Below the pieces are notes generated by a model. The model worked only from the letters and a program-made list of their open reading frames with translations, was not told the DNA's origin and searched no databases. From contig CACIJH010000012.1 in the NCBI GenBank assembly GCA_902586905.1, positions 1 through 39,835 of the forward strand: a DNA stretch of 39,835 bases, written 5' to 3'. The first letter of the stretch is position 1. Each line of letters begins with the position of its first letter. The translations under genes and the position numbers were made by a program. Shown here in pieces: positions 33,476 to 39,835 of the stretch. Origin of the DNA: an uncultured Bacteroidota bacterium (GTDB lineage Bacteria; Bacteroidota; Bacteroidia; Flavobacteriales; Flavobacteriaceae).

Positions 33476-34294
33476 ATGTTACAAGAAATTTTATCTTTTT
33501 TTGAGCAAACACAACCTGTTTTAGGGGCTTTATATGCCACCTTATTTACTTGGGGGATGACTGCACTGGGTGCATCTTTTGTGTTTTTCTTCAAAACCAT
33601 GAATCGAGCATTTTTGGATGGGATGCTCGGCTTCACAGGTGGCGTTATGGTTGCTGCGAGCTTTTGGAGCTTGCTCGCCCCTGGGATTGAAATGAGCCCT
33701 GGAGAGGGCTTTGTCAAAGTGATTCCAGCAGCTGTTGGTTTTGGTTTTGGGGCGCTGTTTATCTTTGCCCTTGATAAGGTTCTTCCTCACCTTCACATCA
33801 ACTTCCAAAAACCTGAGGGGGTAAAAACACCATGGCATCGATCAACACTGCTCGTTCTTGCCATCACGCTTCACAATATCCCGGAGGGATTGGCAGTGGG
33901 CGTCCTCTTTGGGGGTGTGGCAGCTGGATTGCCAGAAGCATCGATTGCAGGGGCTGTTGTACTTGCAATGGGTATAGGGATTCAGAATTTCCCAGAGGGA
34001 GTGGCGGTATCCATGCCCATGCGTCGGCATGGACTCAGTCGTTGGAAAAGCTTTATGTATGGGCAGTCTTCAGCAATTGTTGAGCCAATCGCAGCGGTCA
34101 TAGGCGCATTGGCAGTGACCTTTTTTACACCGATCCTTCCTTATGCTTTGGCTTTTGCTGCAGGAGCAATGATTTTTGTCGTTGTGGAGGAGGTGATCCC
34201 TGAAACCCAACAAGATAAATACACAGATATCGCAACACTTGGGTTTATTGGAGGATTTATTGTGATGATGACTTTAGATGTTGCCTTGGGTTAG
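33476..34294 (+). CDS. ZIP-family divalent metal transporter (GufA-like)
   Basis: A 272-residue transporter with about eight membrane helices. The metal-binding helices carry HNIPEGLAVG and NFPEGVAVSMP, with a later EPIAAVIGAL and VVEEVIPE, the pattern of the GufA branch of ZIP proteins. Such proteins import zinc, manganese or iron. Its position 3 bases after an MntR-like regulator suggests the operon restricts uptake when the metal is abundant. The final stop overlaps by three bases the stop of the convergent Cys-rich gene. Confidence 0.9.
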   Translation: MLQEILSFFEQTQPVLGALYATLFTWGMTALGASFVFFFKTMNRAFLDGMLGFTGGVMVAASFWSLLAPGIEMSPGEGFVKVIPAAVGFGFGALFIFALDKVLPHLHINFQKPEGVKTPWHRSTLLVLAITLHNIPEGLAVGVLFGGVAAGLPEASIAGAVVLAMGIGIQNFPEGVAVSMPMRRHGLSRWKSFMYGQSSAIVEPIAAVIGALAVTFFTPILPYALAFAAGAMIFVVVEEVIPETQQDKYTDIATLGFIGGFIVMMTLDVALG

Positions 34295-34410
34295 TGGCAT
34301 CCACAATCTTGACCACCACACGAAGTCGTTTTCTTTTTGGGTAGAAAAAAACGTTTGACCAGAAATCCTATCGAAAGTCCAACAGCGATAATGGTAAGGA
34401 TGGTATTCAT
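34291..34410 (-). CDS. FeoB-associated cysteine-rich membrane peptide
   Basis: A 39-residue peptide: a single N-terminal hydrophobic helix (MNTILTIIAVGLSIGFLV), a basic stretch (KRFFLPKKK) and a cysteine-rich end (CGGQDCGCH). This matches the FeoB-associated Cys-rich membrane protein family found downstream of feoB in Bacteroidota. It is too short for routine gene finding. The start at 34410 is 12 bases after the feoB stop, so it should be the third gene of the feo operon. Its TAA (34291-34293) overlaps the ZIP stop on the opposite strand. The role in iron transport is unknown; it may take the place of FeoC. Confidence 0.85.
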   Translation of the reverse strand: MNTILTIIAVGLSIGFLVKRFFLPKKKTTSCGGQDCGCH

Positions 34411-34422
34411 TTGGTAAAGGTA

Positions 34423-36507
34423 TTAAAGAACTTGAAAGGTTGCAAAAGCAGCCAAATAGGCAACAAGAGTCATGACAGCCAGTTGAATTGTTGGCCATTT
34501 CCAGCTATTTGTTTCTTTTCTCACTATTGCTAGCGTACTCATGCATTGCATCGCAAAGGCATAAAAAATCATCAATGACATGCCTGAAGCAAGGGTGAAC
34601 ACTGGTTTACCGTCGGGGTGTACTTCGTCGGCCATGCGATTTTTGATGGTGTCTTCTTCATCAGTCCCCACATTGTAGATGGTTGCAAGTGTACCGACAA
34701 ACACTTCTCGTGCTGCAAAAGAACTCACAATGGCAATTCCGATTTTCCAATCATAACCCAAAGGGGCAATTGCAGGCTCGATAAATTTTCCGACTTGACC
34801 GAGATAGGATTTTTCGAGTTTATAAGCACTGATTTTTTGTTCCAATTCTGCTTGGGTCAGTTCTTGATCAGCACCGAAGATTGCTTCTGCTTGACCAAAA
34901 CTACTGCTTGGACCATTGGAGGCCAATACCCATAACAATACAGAAATGGCAAGAATAATTTTTCCAGCCTCTAAGACAAACGACTTGGTTTTATTGTAAA
35001 CAGTGATGCCGATATTTCGAAGTATAGGAATACGATAGTTGGGCATTTCTACAACAAAGGCAGTTTTGTGTGGGAGTTTCAATACCAATTGCAACACATA
35101 AGCAGCTGCAAGTGCCATTCCAAACCCCAGTAAATACAGACCCATCAGCACAAGGCCTTGCATATTGGCACCCAAAAATCGAGTATCTGGGATCACCAGG
35201 GCAATTAAAATCAGGTAAACAGGTAGTCGTGCAGAACAGGTTGTAAAGGGAGTGACTAGGATTGTGATGAGTCTTTCTTTCCAATTTTCGATATTTCGTG
35301 TTGCCATAATTGCAGGAATCGCACAGGCAGTCCCAGAGATCAGTGGCACAACACTTTTGCCACTGAGTCCAAATCGTCGTAGGACACGATCCATCAGGAA
35401 AACCACTCGACTCATGTAGCCAGTTTCTTCGAGTATGGAAATAAATACAAACAAAATGGCAATTTGTGGGATAAAAATCGCAACTCCACCGAGGCCGGGA
35501 ATAACACCTTCTGCAATCAGTTTGGGAACAAACCACGAGGGTAGGTTTGTTTTTGCCCATTCGCTCATCGATACAAAGGCACTGTCGATGGCATCCATGG
35601 GGTAGCTACTCCAATCATAAATCGCTTGAAAGATGGTGAACAGCACAACAAAAAAGATCACATACCCCCAAAAGCGATGGGTTAAAACACGATCCAAACG
35701 ACTTTGAAAATCAGTTGCTTGTTCACGATTGATTTGCAAGCATTTTTTAAGGACTTCGTTGATAAATTGATAGCGTTTGATGGTTTCTCGCTGTTGTAAT
35801 CGTTTGAGAAACGACACCGATCGTGTGTGATCTCCATCGGTAGATTGAATGGTATTTCGATCGATATTGGCAAAATTGACATCTTGAGTGATCACCAACC
35901 ACAGCTTGTAGATGGATTGTTTGGGGAAAGTTTTTTGTAGCGAGGCAAAATAGTCGGGGTCTATGGATCGAAAATCGAGACAGGGAGAATGTTCCAATTG
36001 ACTGTAATTGGCAATTTCGTTTTTCAGGGTCTGAATCCCTTCTTTTTTGAGGGTACTTGTCAATACAATTTTGGTATTGAGTTCTTCCTCCATTTTTTCC
36101 ACATCCAGCGAGATCCCTTTTCTTATCATCCTGTCTGACATGTTCACAACCAAAATCGATGGAATACCCAGGTCCTTGATTTGGGTAAACAGCAATAGAT
36201 TTCTTTTGATGTTTTCGATATCAGCAACGATGACTGCCAATTCTGGAAAGTCTGCATGCTTTCGATTCATCAGGAGTTCGATAACGAGGTTTTCGTCTAG
36301 TGATGAAGCATTGAGACTGTAGGTGCCAGGTAAATCAAAAATAGTGGCACTCACGCCTTTGGTCAAACGACAATAACCCTCTTTTTTTTCGACAGTTATG
36401 CCAGGATAATTACCTGTTTTTTGTTGCAAACCTGTCAATAAGTTAAATACAGATGATTTTCCTGTATTTGGATTGCCTATTAGCGCCACTTTGATGCGCC
36501 TGTTCAT
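34423..36507 (-). CDS. feoB: Ferrous iron transport protein B
   Basis: A 694-residue membrane GTPase for Fe2+ uptake. The N-terminal G domain has G1 GNPNTGKS (11-18), G3 DLPG (58-61) and a G4-like NMSD near residue 122. The membrane part has the Gate motifs, including GTACAIPAIMATR (about 385-400) with a cysteine and CSARLPVY. At 694 residues it is shorter than the 770 of Escherichia coli FeoB, mainly in the linker after the G domain. It starts with an ATGA overlap of the feoA stop and is followed by the Cys-rich gene. Confidence 0.95.
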   Translation of the reverse strand: MNRRIKVALIGNPNTGKSSVFNLLTGLQQKTGNYPGITVEKKEGYCRLTKGVSATIFDLPGTYSLNASSLDENLVIELLMNRKHADFPELAVIVADIENIKRNLLLFTQIKDLGIPSILVVNMSDRMIRKGISLDVEKMEEELNTKIVLTSTLKKEGIQTLKNEIANYSQLEHSPCLDFRSIDPDYFASLQKTFPKQSIYKLWLVITQDVNFANIDRNTIQSTDGDHTRSVSFLKRLQQRETIKRYQFINEVLKKCLQINREQATDFQSRLDRVLTHRFWGYVIFFVVLFTIFQAIYDWSSYPMDAIDSAFVSMSEWAKTNLPSWFVPKLIAEGVIPGLGGVAIFIPQIAILFVFISILEETGYMSRVVFLMDRVLRRFGLSGKSVVPLISGTACAIPAIMATRNIENWKERLITILVTPFTTCSARLPVYLILIALVIPDTRFLGANMQGLVLMGLYLLGFGMALAAAYVLQLVLKLPHKTAFVVEMPNYRIPILRNIGITVYNKTKSFVLEAGKIILAISVLLWVLASNGPSSSFGQAEAIFGADQELTQAELEQKISAYKLEKSYLGQVGKFIEPAIAPLGYDWKIGIAIVSSFAAREVFVGTLATIYNVGTDEEDTIKNRMADEVHPDGKPVFTLASGMSLMIFYAFAMQCMSTLAIVRKETNSWKWPTIQLAVMTLVAYLAAFATFQVL

Positions 36508-36731
36508 GCAGCAACGATTTTTACTTGGATGTGTTCTGCAGTCTCTCTTCGAATGGCGACTTGTGCACCATTGACGTTTAAGAACAAGGGGTCTTTGAAG
36601 GGAGCGAGTTGAAGAAGTTCAATCGTATTGCCAGGCAAACAACCCATCTCGATGAGCTTGAGAGGAACAAAATCGGTATTGAGATCTTCAACAACCGCCT
36701 TTTCTCCCTTTTTGAGTTGGGCTAGAGTCAT
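36504..36731 (-). CDS. feoA: Ferrous iron transport protein A
   Basis: A 75-residue cytoplasmic SH3-like protein (TLAQLKKGEKAVVEDL..., LKLIEMGCLPGNTIELLQLAPF) that assists FeoB. The LIEMGCLPG turn is characteristic of FeoA. First gene of the feoA-feoB-Cys-rich operon, with its stop overlapping the feoB start. A perfect promoter and a 25-nt palindrome lie upstream at 36739-36794. Confidence 0.92.
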   Translation of the reverse strand: MTLAQLKKGEKAVVEDLNTDFVPLKLIEMGCLPGNTIELLQLAPFKDPLFLNVNGAQVAIRRETAEHIQVKIVAA

Positions 36732-36738
36732 AGCAACA

Positions 36739-36794
36739 CTTATTTAGATTAAATTTAAGTAAGCAAAACTAAGCATATTATCGGTACGCACAAA
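36739..36794 (-). promoter_or_regulatory. feo promoter with a 25-nt palindromic operator
   Basis: On the minus strand TTTG (36794-36791), 19 bases, then TAGTTTTG (36771-36764) is an exact Bacteroidota promoter. Directly next to the -7, 36739-36763 is an AT-rich palindrome with CTTA/TAAG ends and ten of twelve base pairs matching; it contains TTTAGATTAAATTTAA, partly like the dtxR operator. A repressor there would cover the transcription start. A DtxR-type or Fur-type regulator would both fit. Confidence 0.65.
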
Positions 36795-36795
36795 T

Positions 36796-37464
36796 TTATT
36801 TTTCCCGACGAAGGATGTCGATATCCGAAAGGATTTTATTCATGTCCTCTCGTTGGGTGCCATCATAATAACCTCTGATGCGTTGCTGCGGATCAATCAA
36901 CACAAAATTTTCGGTATGAATCATGTCGTGTTCATCCCCATTTCCATCTTCTTGTACAACCAAATATGATTTTCTTGCCAATTCATAAATATCCTTTTTA
37001 TCACCAGTAAGCATATTCCAACGACGATCATCCACCCCTTTTTCCACAGCATATTGTTTTAAAACTGCAGGGGTATCTATGTCTGGTGTTACACTGAAAG
37101 AGAGGAGTTTTACATCGGGGTATGTTGCGAGTAATGATTGCAAATACACCATATTGTCGGTCATGATTGGACAAATACTCGGGCAAGTGGTGAAGAAAAA
37201 GTCAGCGACATAAATATGACCATCATAATCTTTATGAGTGATGTTCTCATTGTTTTGGTTGGTGAGTGAAAATGCTCCGATGCGATGATATTTTTTGACA
37301 TACTGTATGGATTCATCCACCAAAACAGGATCGACCATTGCGGGCTGATATATGGGCAAAACAGGGGTTGGCTGAAGTGCTCGAAAAAACAGCAAAACAA
37401 TGGCAGTAGACAAGATGCCCATTACCCAAAAAAAACGTTTATATCTGCGAAAAAAAGTCCACAT
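36796..37464 (-). CDS. SCO1/SenC family copper/thiol protein
   Basis: A 222-residue protein with one N-terminal membrane anchor (about 12-30) and a thioredoxin-like domain facing the periplasm. The copper/redox motif is TTCPSICPIM (CxxxC) and the third ligand is probably the His in DMIHTENFVLID. SCO proteins deliver copper to cytochrome oxidase CuA or act as thiol reductases; no oxidase genes are nearby. The ATG at 37464 is chosen; a TTG at 37479 belongs to the -7 element, which is TACCTTTG at 37484-37477. Confidence 0.9.
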   Translation of the reverse strand: MWTFFRRYKRFFWVMGILSTAIVLLFFRALQPTPVLPIYQPAMVDPVLVDESIQYVKKYHRIGAFSLTNQNNENITHKDYDGHIYVADFFFTTCPSICPIMTDNMVYLQSLLATYPDVKLLSFSVTPDIDTPAVLKQYAVEKGVDDRRWNMLTGDKKDIYELARKSYLVVQEDGNGDEHDMIHTENFVLIDPQQRIRGYYDGTQREDMNKILSDIDILRREK

Positions 37465-37476
37465 ATCAATTGCTGA

Positions 37477-37484
37477 CAAAGGTA
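37477..37484 (-). promoter_or_regulatory. Promoter -7 element TACCTTTG for the SCO gene
   Basis: Exact TAnnTTTG on the minus strand, 12 bases before the ATG at 37464. Confidence 0.45.
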
Positions 37485-37551
37485 CACAAACCCCTCGAAT
37501 TGAACCAAAAGAACACTTCCAATTTGATGAGTAAAAATGAATTAAAAAGAT

Positions 37552-37559
37552 TACATTTG
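37552..37559 (+). promoter_or_regulatory. Promoter -7 element TACATTTG for rseP
   Basis: Exact TAnnTTTG, ending 18 bases before the rseP ATG at 37578. The nearest TTTG upstream (37523-37526) is 25 bases away, longer than the usual 19. Confidence 0.4.
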
Positions 37560-37577
37560 AACCGCAAAAAATAACAC

Positions 37578-38891
37578 ATGGATCCAGTTCTTATCAAAGT
37601 AATTCAATTCTTTCTGTCACTATCTCTGCTCATTGTGCTGCACGAGTTAGGACACTTTATACCTGCTCGAATGTTTGGCACTCGCGTAGAGAAGTTCTTT
37701 TTGTTTTTCGATATCAAATTTGCCCTTTTTCAAAAGAAAATAGGCGAAACTGTCTATGGAATTGGCTGGCTACCACTGGGGGGTTATGTCAAGATTTCGG
37801 GGATGATTGACGAAAGCATGGACAAGGAACAAATGCAACAACCACCACAGCCTTGGGAGTTTCGTTCCAAGCCAGCTTGGCAGCGACTCATCATCATGTT
37901 GGGGGGTGTAAGTGTCAACCTTATTTTGGGGGTGTTGATCTATATTATGATCATGTTTGTATGGGGGAAAAGCATATTGACTCAGGCAGATGTACCCAAT
38001 GGCTTGGAGGCAAGTCCAGTGGCTGAGCAGCTGGGATTTAGAGATGGAGACATCATCCTCTCATTTGATGGTGTTCCTCTAGAAAATCTCAATGATGCAT
38101 CAAAAATTTTATTGGTTCGATCGCCAGAAACTGCACGTGTTCTCCATGCAGATGGAACAGAGGAAAGCATTGCAATCCCAGAGGACTTTGGGCAACAGCT
38201 TTTTAAATCAGGCGAGCGACCCTTTTCTGTCTTTGTTTTGGCTGAGATTGAAACTGTTGAAGCAGGCTCACCTGCAGAAGAAGCAGGACTGTCGTCAGGC
38301 GACATCATCCGTTCGATCAATGGTACTGCCATAGACTCGTGGAGTGAAGTCAGAGGGTTTTTTATCGACTATAAAGACACAGAGGCAACGCTGGGTGTAG
38401 AGCGCGACGGGTTGACAACTGATATTCAGGTAGCAGTTCGAGAGGACAATACCATAGGCATTAGTGTTGTTTTGCCAGAAATTCAGACAACTGATATCAC
38501 TTATGATGTTGACCAAAGCATCGTAGAGGGGATTCGCTATGGCTACTGGACTTTGTATGATTATGTAGCGCAGTTCAAGTTTGTTTTTACCAAAGAAGGG
38601 GCATCACAACTCGGAGGGTTTGGCACCATTGGCAGCTTATTTCCAGGGACTTGGGACTGGCAGGCCTTTTGGCACACCACTGCTTTGATATCGATTATAT
38701 TGGCCTTTATGAATGTATTGCCCATCCCAGCATTGGATGGTGGTCATGTGATGTTTTTGGCCTATGAGATGATCACAGGTCGCAAGCCACATGATCGTGT
38801 GATGGAAATTGCACAGGTGATCGGTATTTTCTTATTGCTCGGTTTATTTGTATATGCCAACGCCAATGATGTTGTTCGATTCTTGACATAA
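37578..38891 (+). CDS. rseP: RIP metalloprotease RseP (site-2 protease)
   Basis: A 437-residue intramembrane zinc protease. The zinc motif HELGH is at His22-Glu23-His26 in the first helix, and the second ligand motif NVLPIPALDGGHV lies about 385-398. Two PDZ domains (about 125-200 and 215-290; SPVAEQLGFRDGDII and SPAEEAGLSSGDII) sit between. It cuts anti-sigma factors and signal peptide remnants within the membrane. The four C-terminal-most helices fit the family order. The tRNA-Asn gene follows 60 bases downstream. Confidence 0.95.
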   Translation: MDPVLIKVIQFFLSLSLLIVLHELGHFIPARMFGTRVEKFFLFFDIKFALFQKKIGETVYGIGWLPLGGYVKISGMIDESMDKEQMQQPPQPWEFRSKPAWQRLIIMLGGVSVNLILGVLIYIMIMFVWGKSILTQADVPNGLEASPVAEQLGFRDGDIILSFDGVPLENLNDASKILLVRSPETARVLHADGTEESIAIPEDFGQQLFKSGERPFSVFVLAEIETVEAGSPAEEAGLSSGDIIRSINGTAIDSWSEVRGFFIDYKDTEATLGVERDGLTTDIQVAVREDNTIGISVVLPEIQTTDITYDVDQSIVEGIRYGYWTLYDYVAQFKFVFTKEGASQLGGFGTIGSLFPGTWDWQAFWHTTALISIILAFMNVLPIPALDGGHVMFLAYEMITGRKPHDRVMEIAQVIGIFLLLGLFVYANANDVVRFLT

Positions 38892-38911
38892 ATTCATTTG
38901 AAAAAAAGGGT

Positions 38912-38942
38912 TTGAACTAGAAGAAAAAACGAATTATATTTG
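38912..38942 (+). promoter_or_regulatory. Probable tRNA-Asn promoter
   Basis: TTTG at 38912-38915, 19 bases, then TTATATTG (38935-38942), which resembles TAnnTTTG with mismatches, ending 9 bases before the tRNA. The spacing is right but the -7 is imperfect. Confidence 0.35.
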
Positions 38943-38951
38943 CCAGCACAT

Positions 38952-39025
38952 TCCTCCTTAGCTCAGTTGGTTAGAGCATCTGACTGTTAATCAGAGGGTC
39001 CTTGGTTCGAGTCCAAGAGGGGGAG
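38952..39025 (+). tRNA. tRNA-Asn (anticodon GTT)
   Basis: 74 bases fold as a cloverleaf. The acceptor strands are TCCTCCT (38952-38958) and AGGGGGA (39018-39024) with one G-T pair. The D arm is GCTC...GAGC, the anticodon stem CTGAC/... holds the loop with GTT at the anticodon position, and the T arm is CTTGG-TTCGAGT-CCAAG (39001-39017). G39025 is the discriminator. CCA is not encoded. It is a common kind of integration target, and a recombinase remnant lies 150 bases downstream. Confidence 0.95.
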
Positions 39026-39056
39026 CTAGCCTAACCGCTACACTACACATTCTTAA

Positions 39057-39080
39057 AGCCCACCATAATAGGTGGGTTTC
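39057..39080 (+). terminator. Terminator after tRNA-Asn
   Basis: CCCACC (39059-39064) and GGTGGG (39071-39076) form a six-pair stem with an ATAATA loop, followed by a T-rich stretch. It lies 33 bases after the tRNA end. Confidence 0.75.
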
Positions 39081-39116
39081 TTCTTTATAGATACTTGACA
39101 CTAAAATCACTCAAGG

Positions 39117-39158
39117 ACTACTCAAAAGTAGTTAAAACTGACAGACATTTGACAGACA
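39117..39158. repeat. Inverted and direct repeats near the recombinase remnant
   Basis: ACTACT-CAAA-AGTAGT (39117-39132) is a perfect inverted repeat with a 4-base centre. TGACAGACA occurs at 39139-39147 and 39150-39158 with 11-bp period. Both lie between tRNA-Asn and the integrase remnant, where core and arm sites of an integrative element would be expected. Confidence 0.55.
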
Positions 39159-39174
39159 CCCGAAACAACCTAGA

Positions 39175-39339
39175 TCAAATTGTAGAATCAAAAAGAGCGG
39201 TAAGGCACCGGTCAATAGCAATTCGAATATCATCTGCCTCTTTTAATTCAGCTACTTCTAAACCTCTTAAATAGGTTAGAGATACGTTTAAACTTGAATG
39301 CCCCATAGCTCTTTGTAGTTTATGTATAGAGCCTGTATG
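39175..39339 (-). pseudogene. Tyrosine recombinase (integrase), C-terminal remnant
   Basis: The minus frame is open from a TAA at 39340-39342 to TGA at 39177-39175, about 54 residues, with no ATG at its start. It has IHKLQRAMGHSSLNVSLTYLRG: GHSS carries the catalytic His/Trp-region histidine and the Tyr of TYLRG is in the nucleophile position. The N-terminal and central domains, with the RKHRxxR catalytic arginines, are missing, so it cannot work. It ends 150 bases from tRNA-Asn and probably marks an old integration there. Confidence 0.8.
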
Positions 39340-39366
39340 TTAATTTATATGTTTTTATGACATAAA

Positions 39367-39390
39367 AAAACCCTCTAAAAGAGGGCTTTA
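39367..39390 (-). terminator. Terminator after the NTF2-like gene
   Basis: CCCTCT (39371-39376) and AGAGGG (39380-39385) pair around a 3-base A loop, with A- and T-runs at the sides. It lies about 20 bases past the stop of the minus-strand gene at 39408. Confidence 0.8.
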
Positions 39391-39407
39391 ATAAATGTAA
39401 ATTTATA

Positions 39408-39835
39408 TTATTCCGCCTCGCTTGAAGCTTCAATTGCAGCAACCATTGCTGTAGTGTCATAGAAGTGATACTCTTCCAAAATCTTACCATCATCGCCCCA
39501 TTTAAAGCTGATGTGTGCAGGTAACGAAATCATTTCCCCCGTCAACTTGCTAGTCGCATTCCAAGTAAACCAAGCTTGAGACCAAGTAGATGCCTCGCTA
39601 ACTGGTGTGTCAGGATAACTAGTCGTCTCAACAAAAGCATTAGCCTCTGAATCCTCACCACCAAAAGTCATTGTGATTGGTGAAAAAGTGTTATGTTGTG
39701 CTTCAAGCATTCCTACAAGCTCATCTAAAGAAACAGCTTCAGTGCTATTAGGATAAACCTTTAGATCACTTGACCATAATGACTTTAATCCATCCATATC
39801 ATTAGCTAAATAGTTTTGAAAATGAGATCTTATTA
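39408..39835 (-). CDS. NTF2/SnoaL-like small fold protein, 5-prime end cut by window edge
   Basis: The minus frame stays open through the right edge of the window; the residues before the internal Met at 39797 (...RSHFQNYLAND) look like a normal continuation, so the true start is outside. The visible part has the NTF2-like alpha+beta pattern: MDGLKSLWSSDLKVY, a SLDELVGMLEAQH helix, then four strands (VETTSYPD, QAWFTWNATSKLTG, PAHISFKWGDDGKILEEYHFYD). Many NTF2-like proteins act as enzymes or bind small molecules, but no active site can be named here. The last residues are acidic (EASSEAE). Confidence 0.75.
   Translation of the reverse strand, partial: IRSHFQNYLANDMDGLKSLWSSDLKVYPNSTEAVSLDELVGMLEAQHNTFSPITMTFGGEDSEANAFVETTSYPDTPVSEASTWSQAWFTWNATSKLTGEMISLPAHISFKWGDDGKILEEYHFYDTTAMVAAIEASSEAE

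Overview
The window looks like chromosomal DNA of a member of the Bacteroidota, most likely a flavobacterium. The signs are two proteins with type IX secretion (T9SS) C-terminal sorting domains, a TonB-dependent receptor with a carboxypeptidase-regulatory-like N-terminus, a PiT transporter fused to a PhoU-like domain, carotenoid genes, and repeated promoter elements of the Bacteroidota form TAnnTTTG, several ending only 4-7 bases before a start codon. Most of the window is ordinary, densely packed housekeeping DNA of moderate GC. I cannot name the species.

Layout. 1-4661: tail of an EamA-type transporter, a secreted FG-GAP/VCBS repeat protein, a TerB/J-domain membrane protein, a HupE/UreJ protein coupled to a dCMP deaminase, then MarC plus a small membrane protein on the minus strand and a DUF3109 protein. 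4894-8403: class Ia ribonucleotide reductase, nrdB then nrdA. 8447-10054: acyl-CoA carboxylase beta subunit. 10109-18489 (minus): a secreted T9SS protein with a duplicated beta-helix-like repeat, a TonB-dependent receptor, and a PiT-PhoU phosphate transporter. TTAACA-type direct repeats with 11-bp period lie upstream of the first two, resembling Pho boxes. 18624-23198: dgt-tadA, a cold-shock protein, aspS with a small membrane protein, and a MORN-type secreted protein. 23210-29746 (minus): a four-gene operon tetR-tolC-adaptor-RND pump with a good autoregulatory operator candidate. 29777-30518: a scar region with 12-bp tandem repeats and the C-terminal remnant of a DNA adenine methylase. 30603-32753: polyprenyl diphosphate synthase and lycopene cyclase, convergent. 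32758-36794: a metal-homeostasis block with a DtxR/MntR-type regulator behind two tandem operators, a ZIP transporter, and feoA-feoB plus a 39-residue Cys-rich membrane peptide. 36796-38891: SCO protein and RseP protease. 38952 to end: tRNA-Asn, a tyrosine-recombinase remnant with nearby direct and inverted repeats, and a partial NTF2-like gene.

The strongest candidate for an under-described system is the T9SS protein / TonB receptor / PiT-PhoU block. Gene order, the repeats and the terminator suggest a phosphate-responsive surface capture and uptake module. Its secreted component carries two tandem 387-residue units, and 946 bp of each unit is identical to the other at the DNA level. The metal-regulatory sites (two palindromes before dtxR, one 25-nt palindrome before feoA), the TetR operator and a 22-bp-spaced direct repeat before the isoprenoid gene are further testable predictions. 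All regulatory calls come from reading motifs by eye, without statistical testing.
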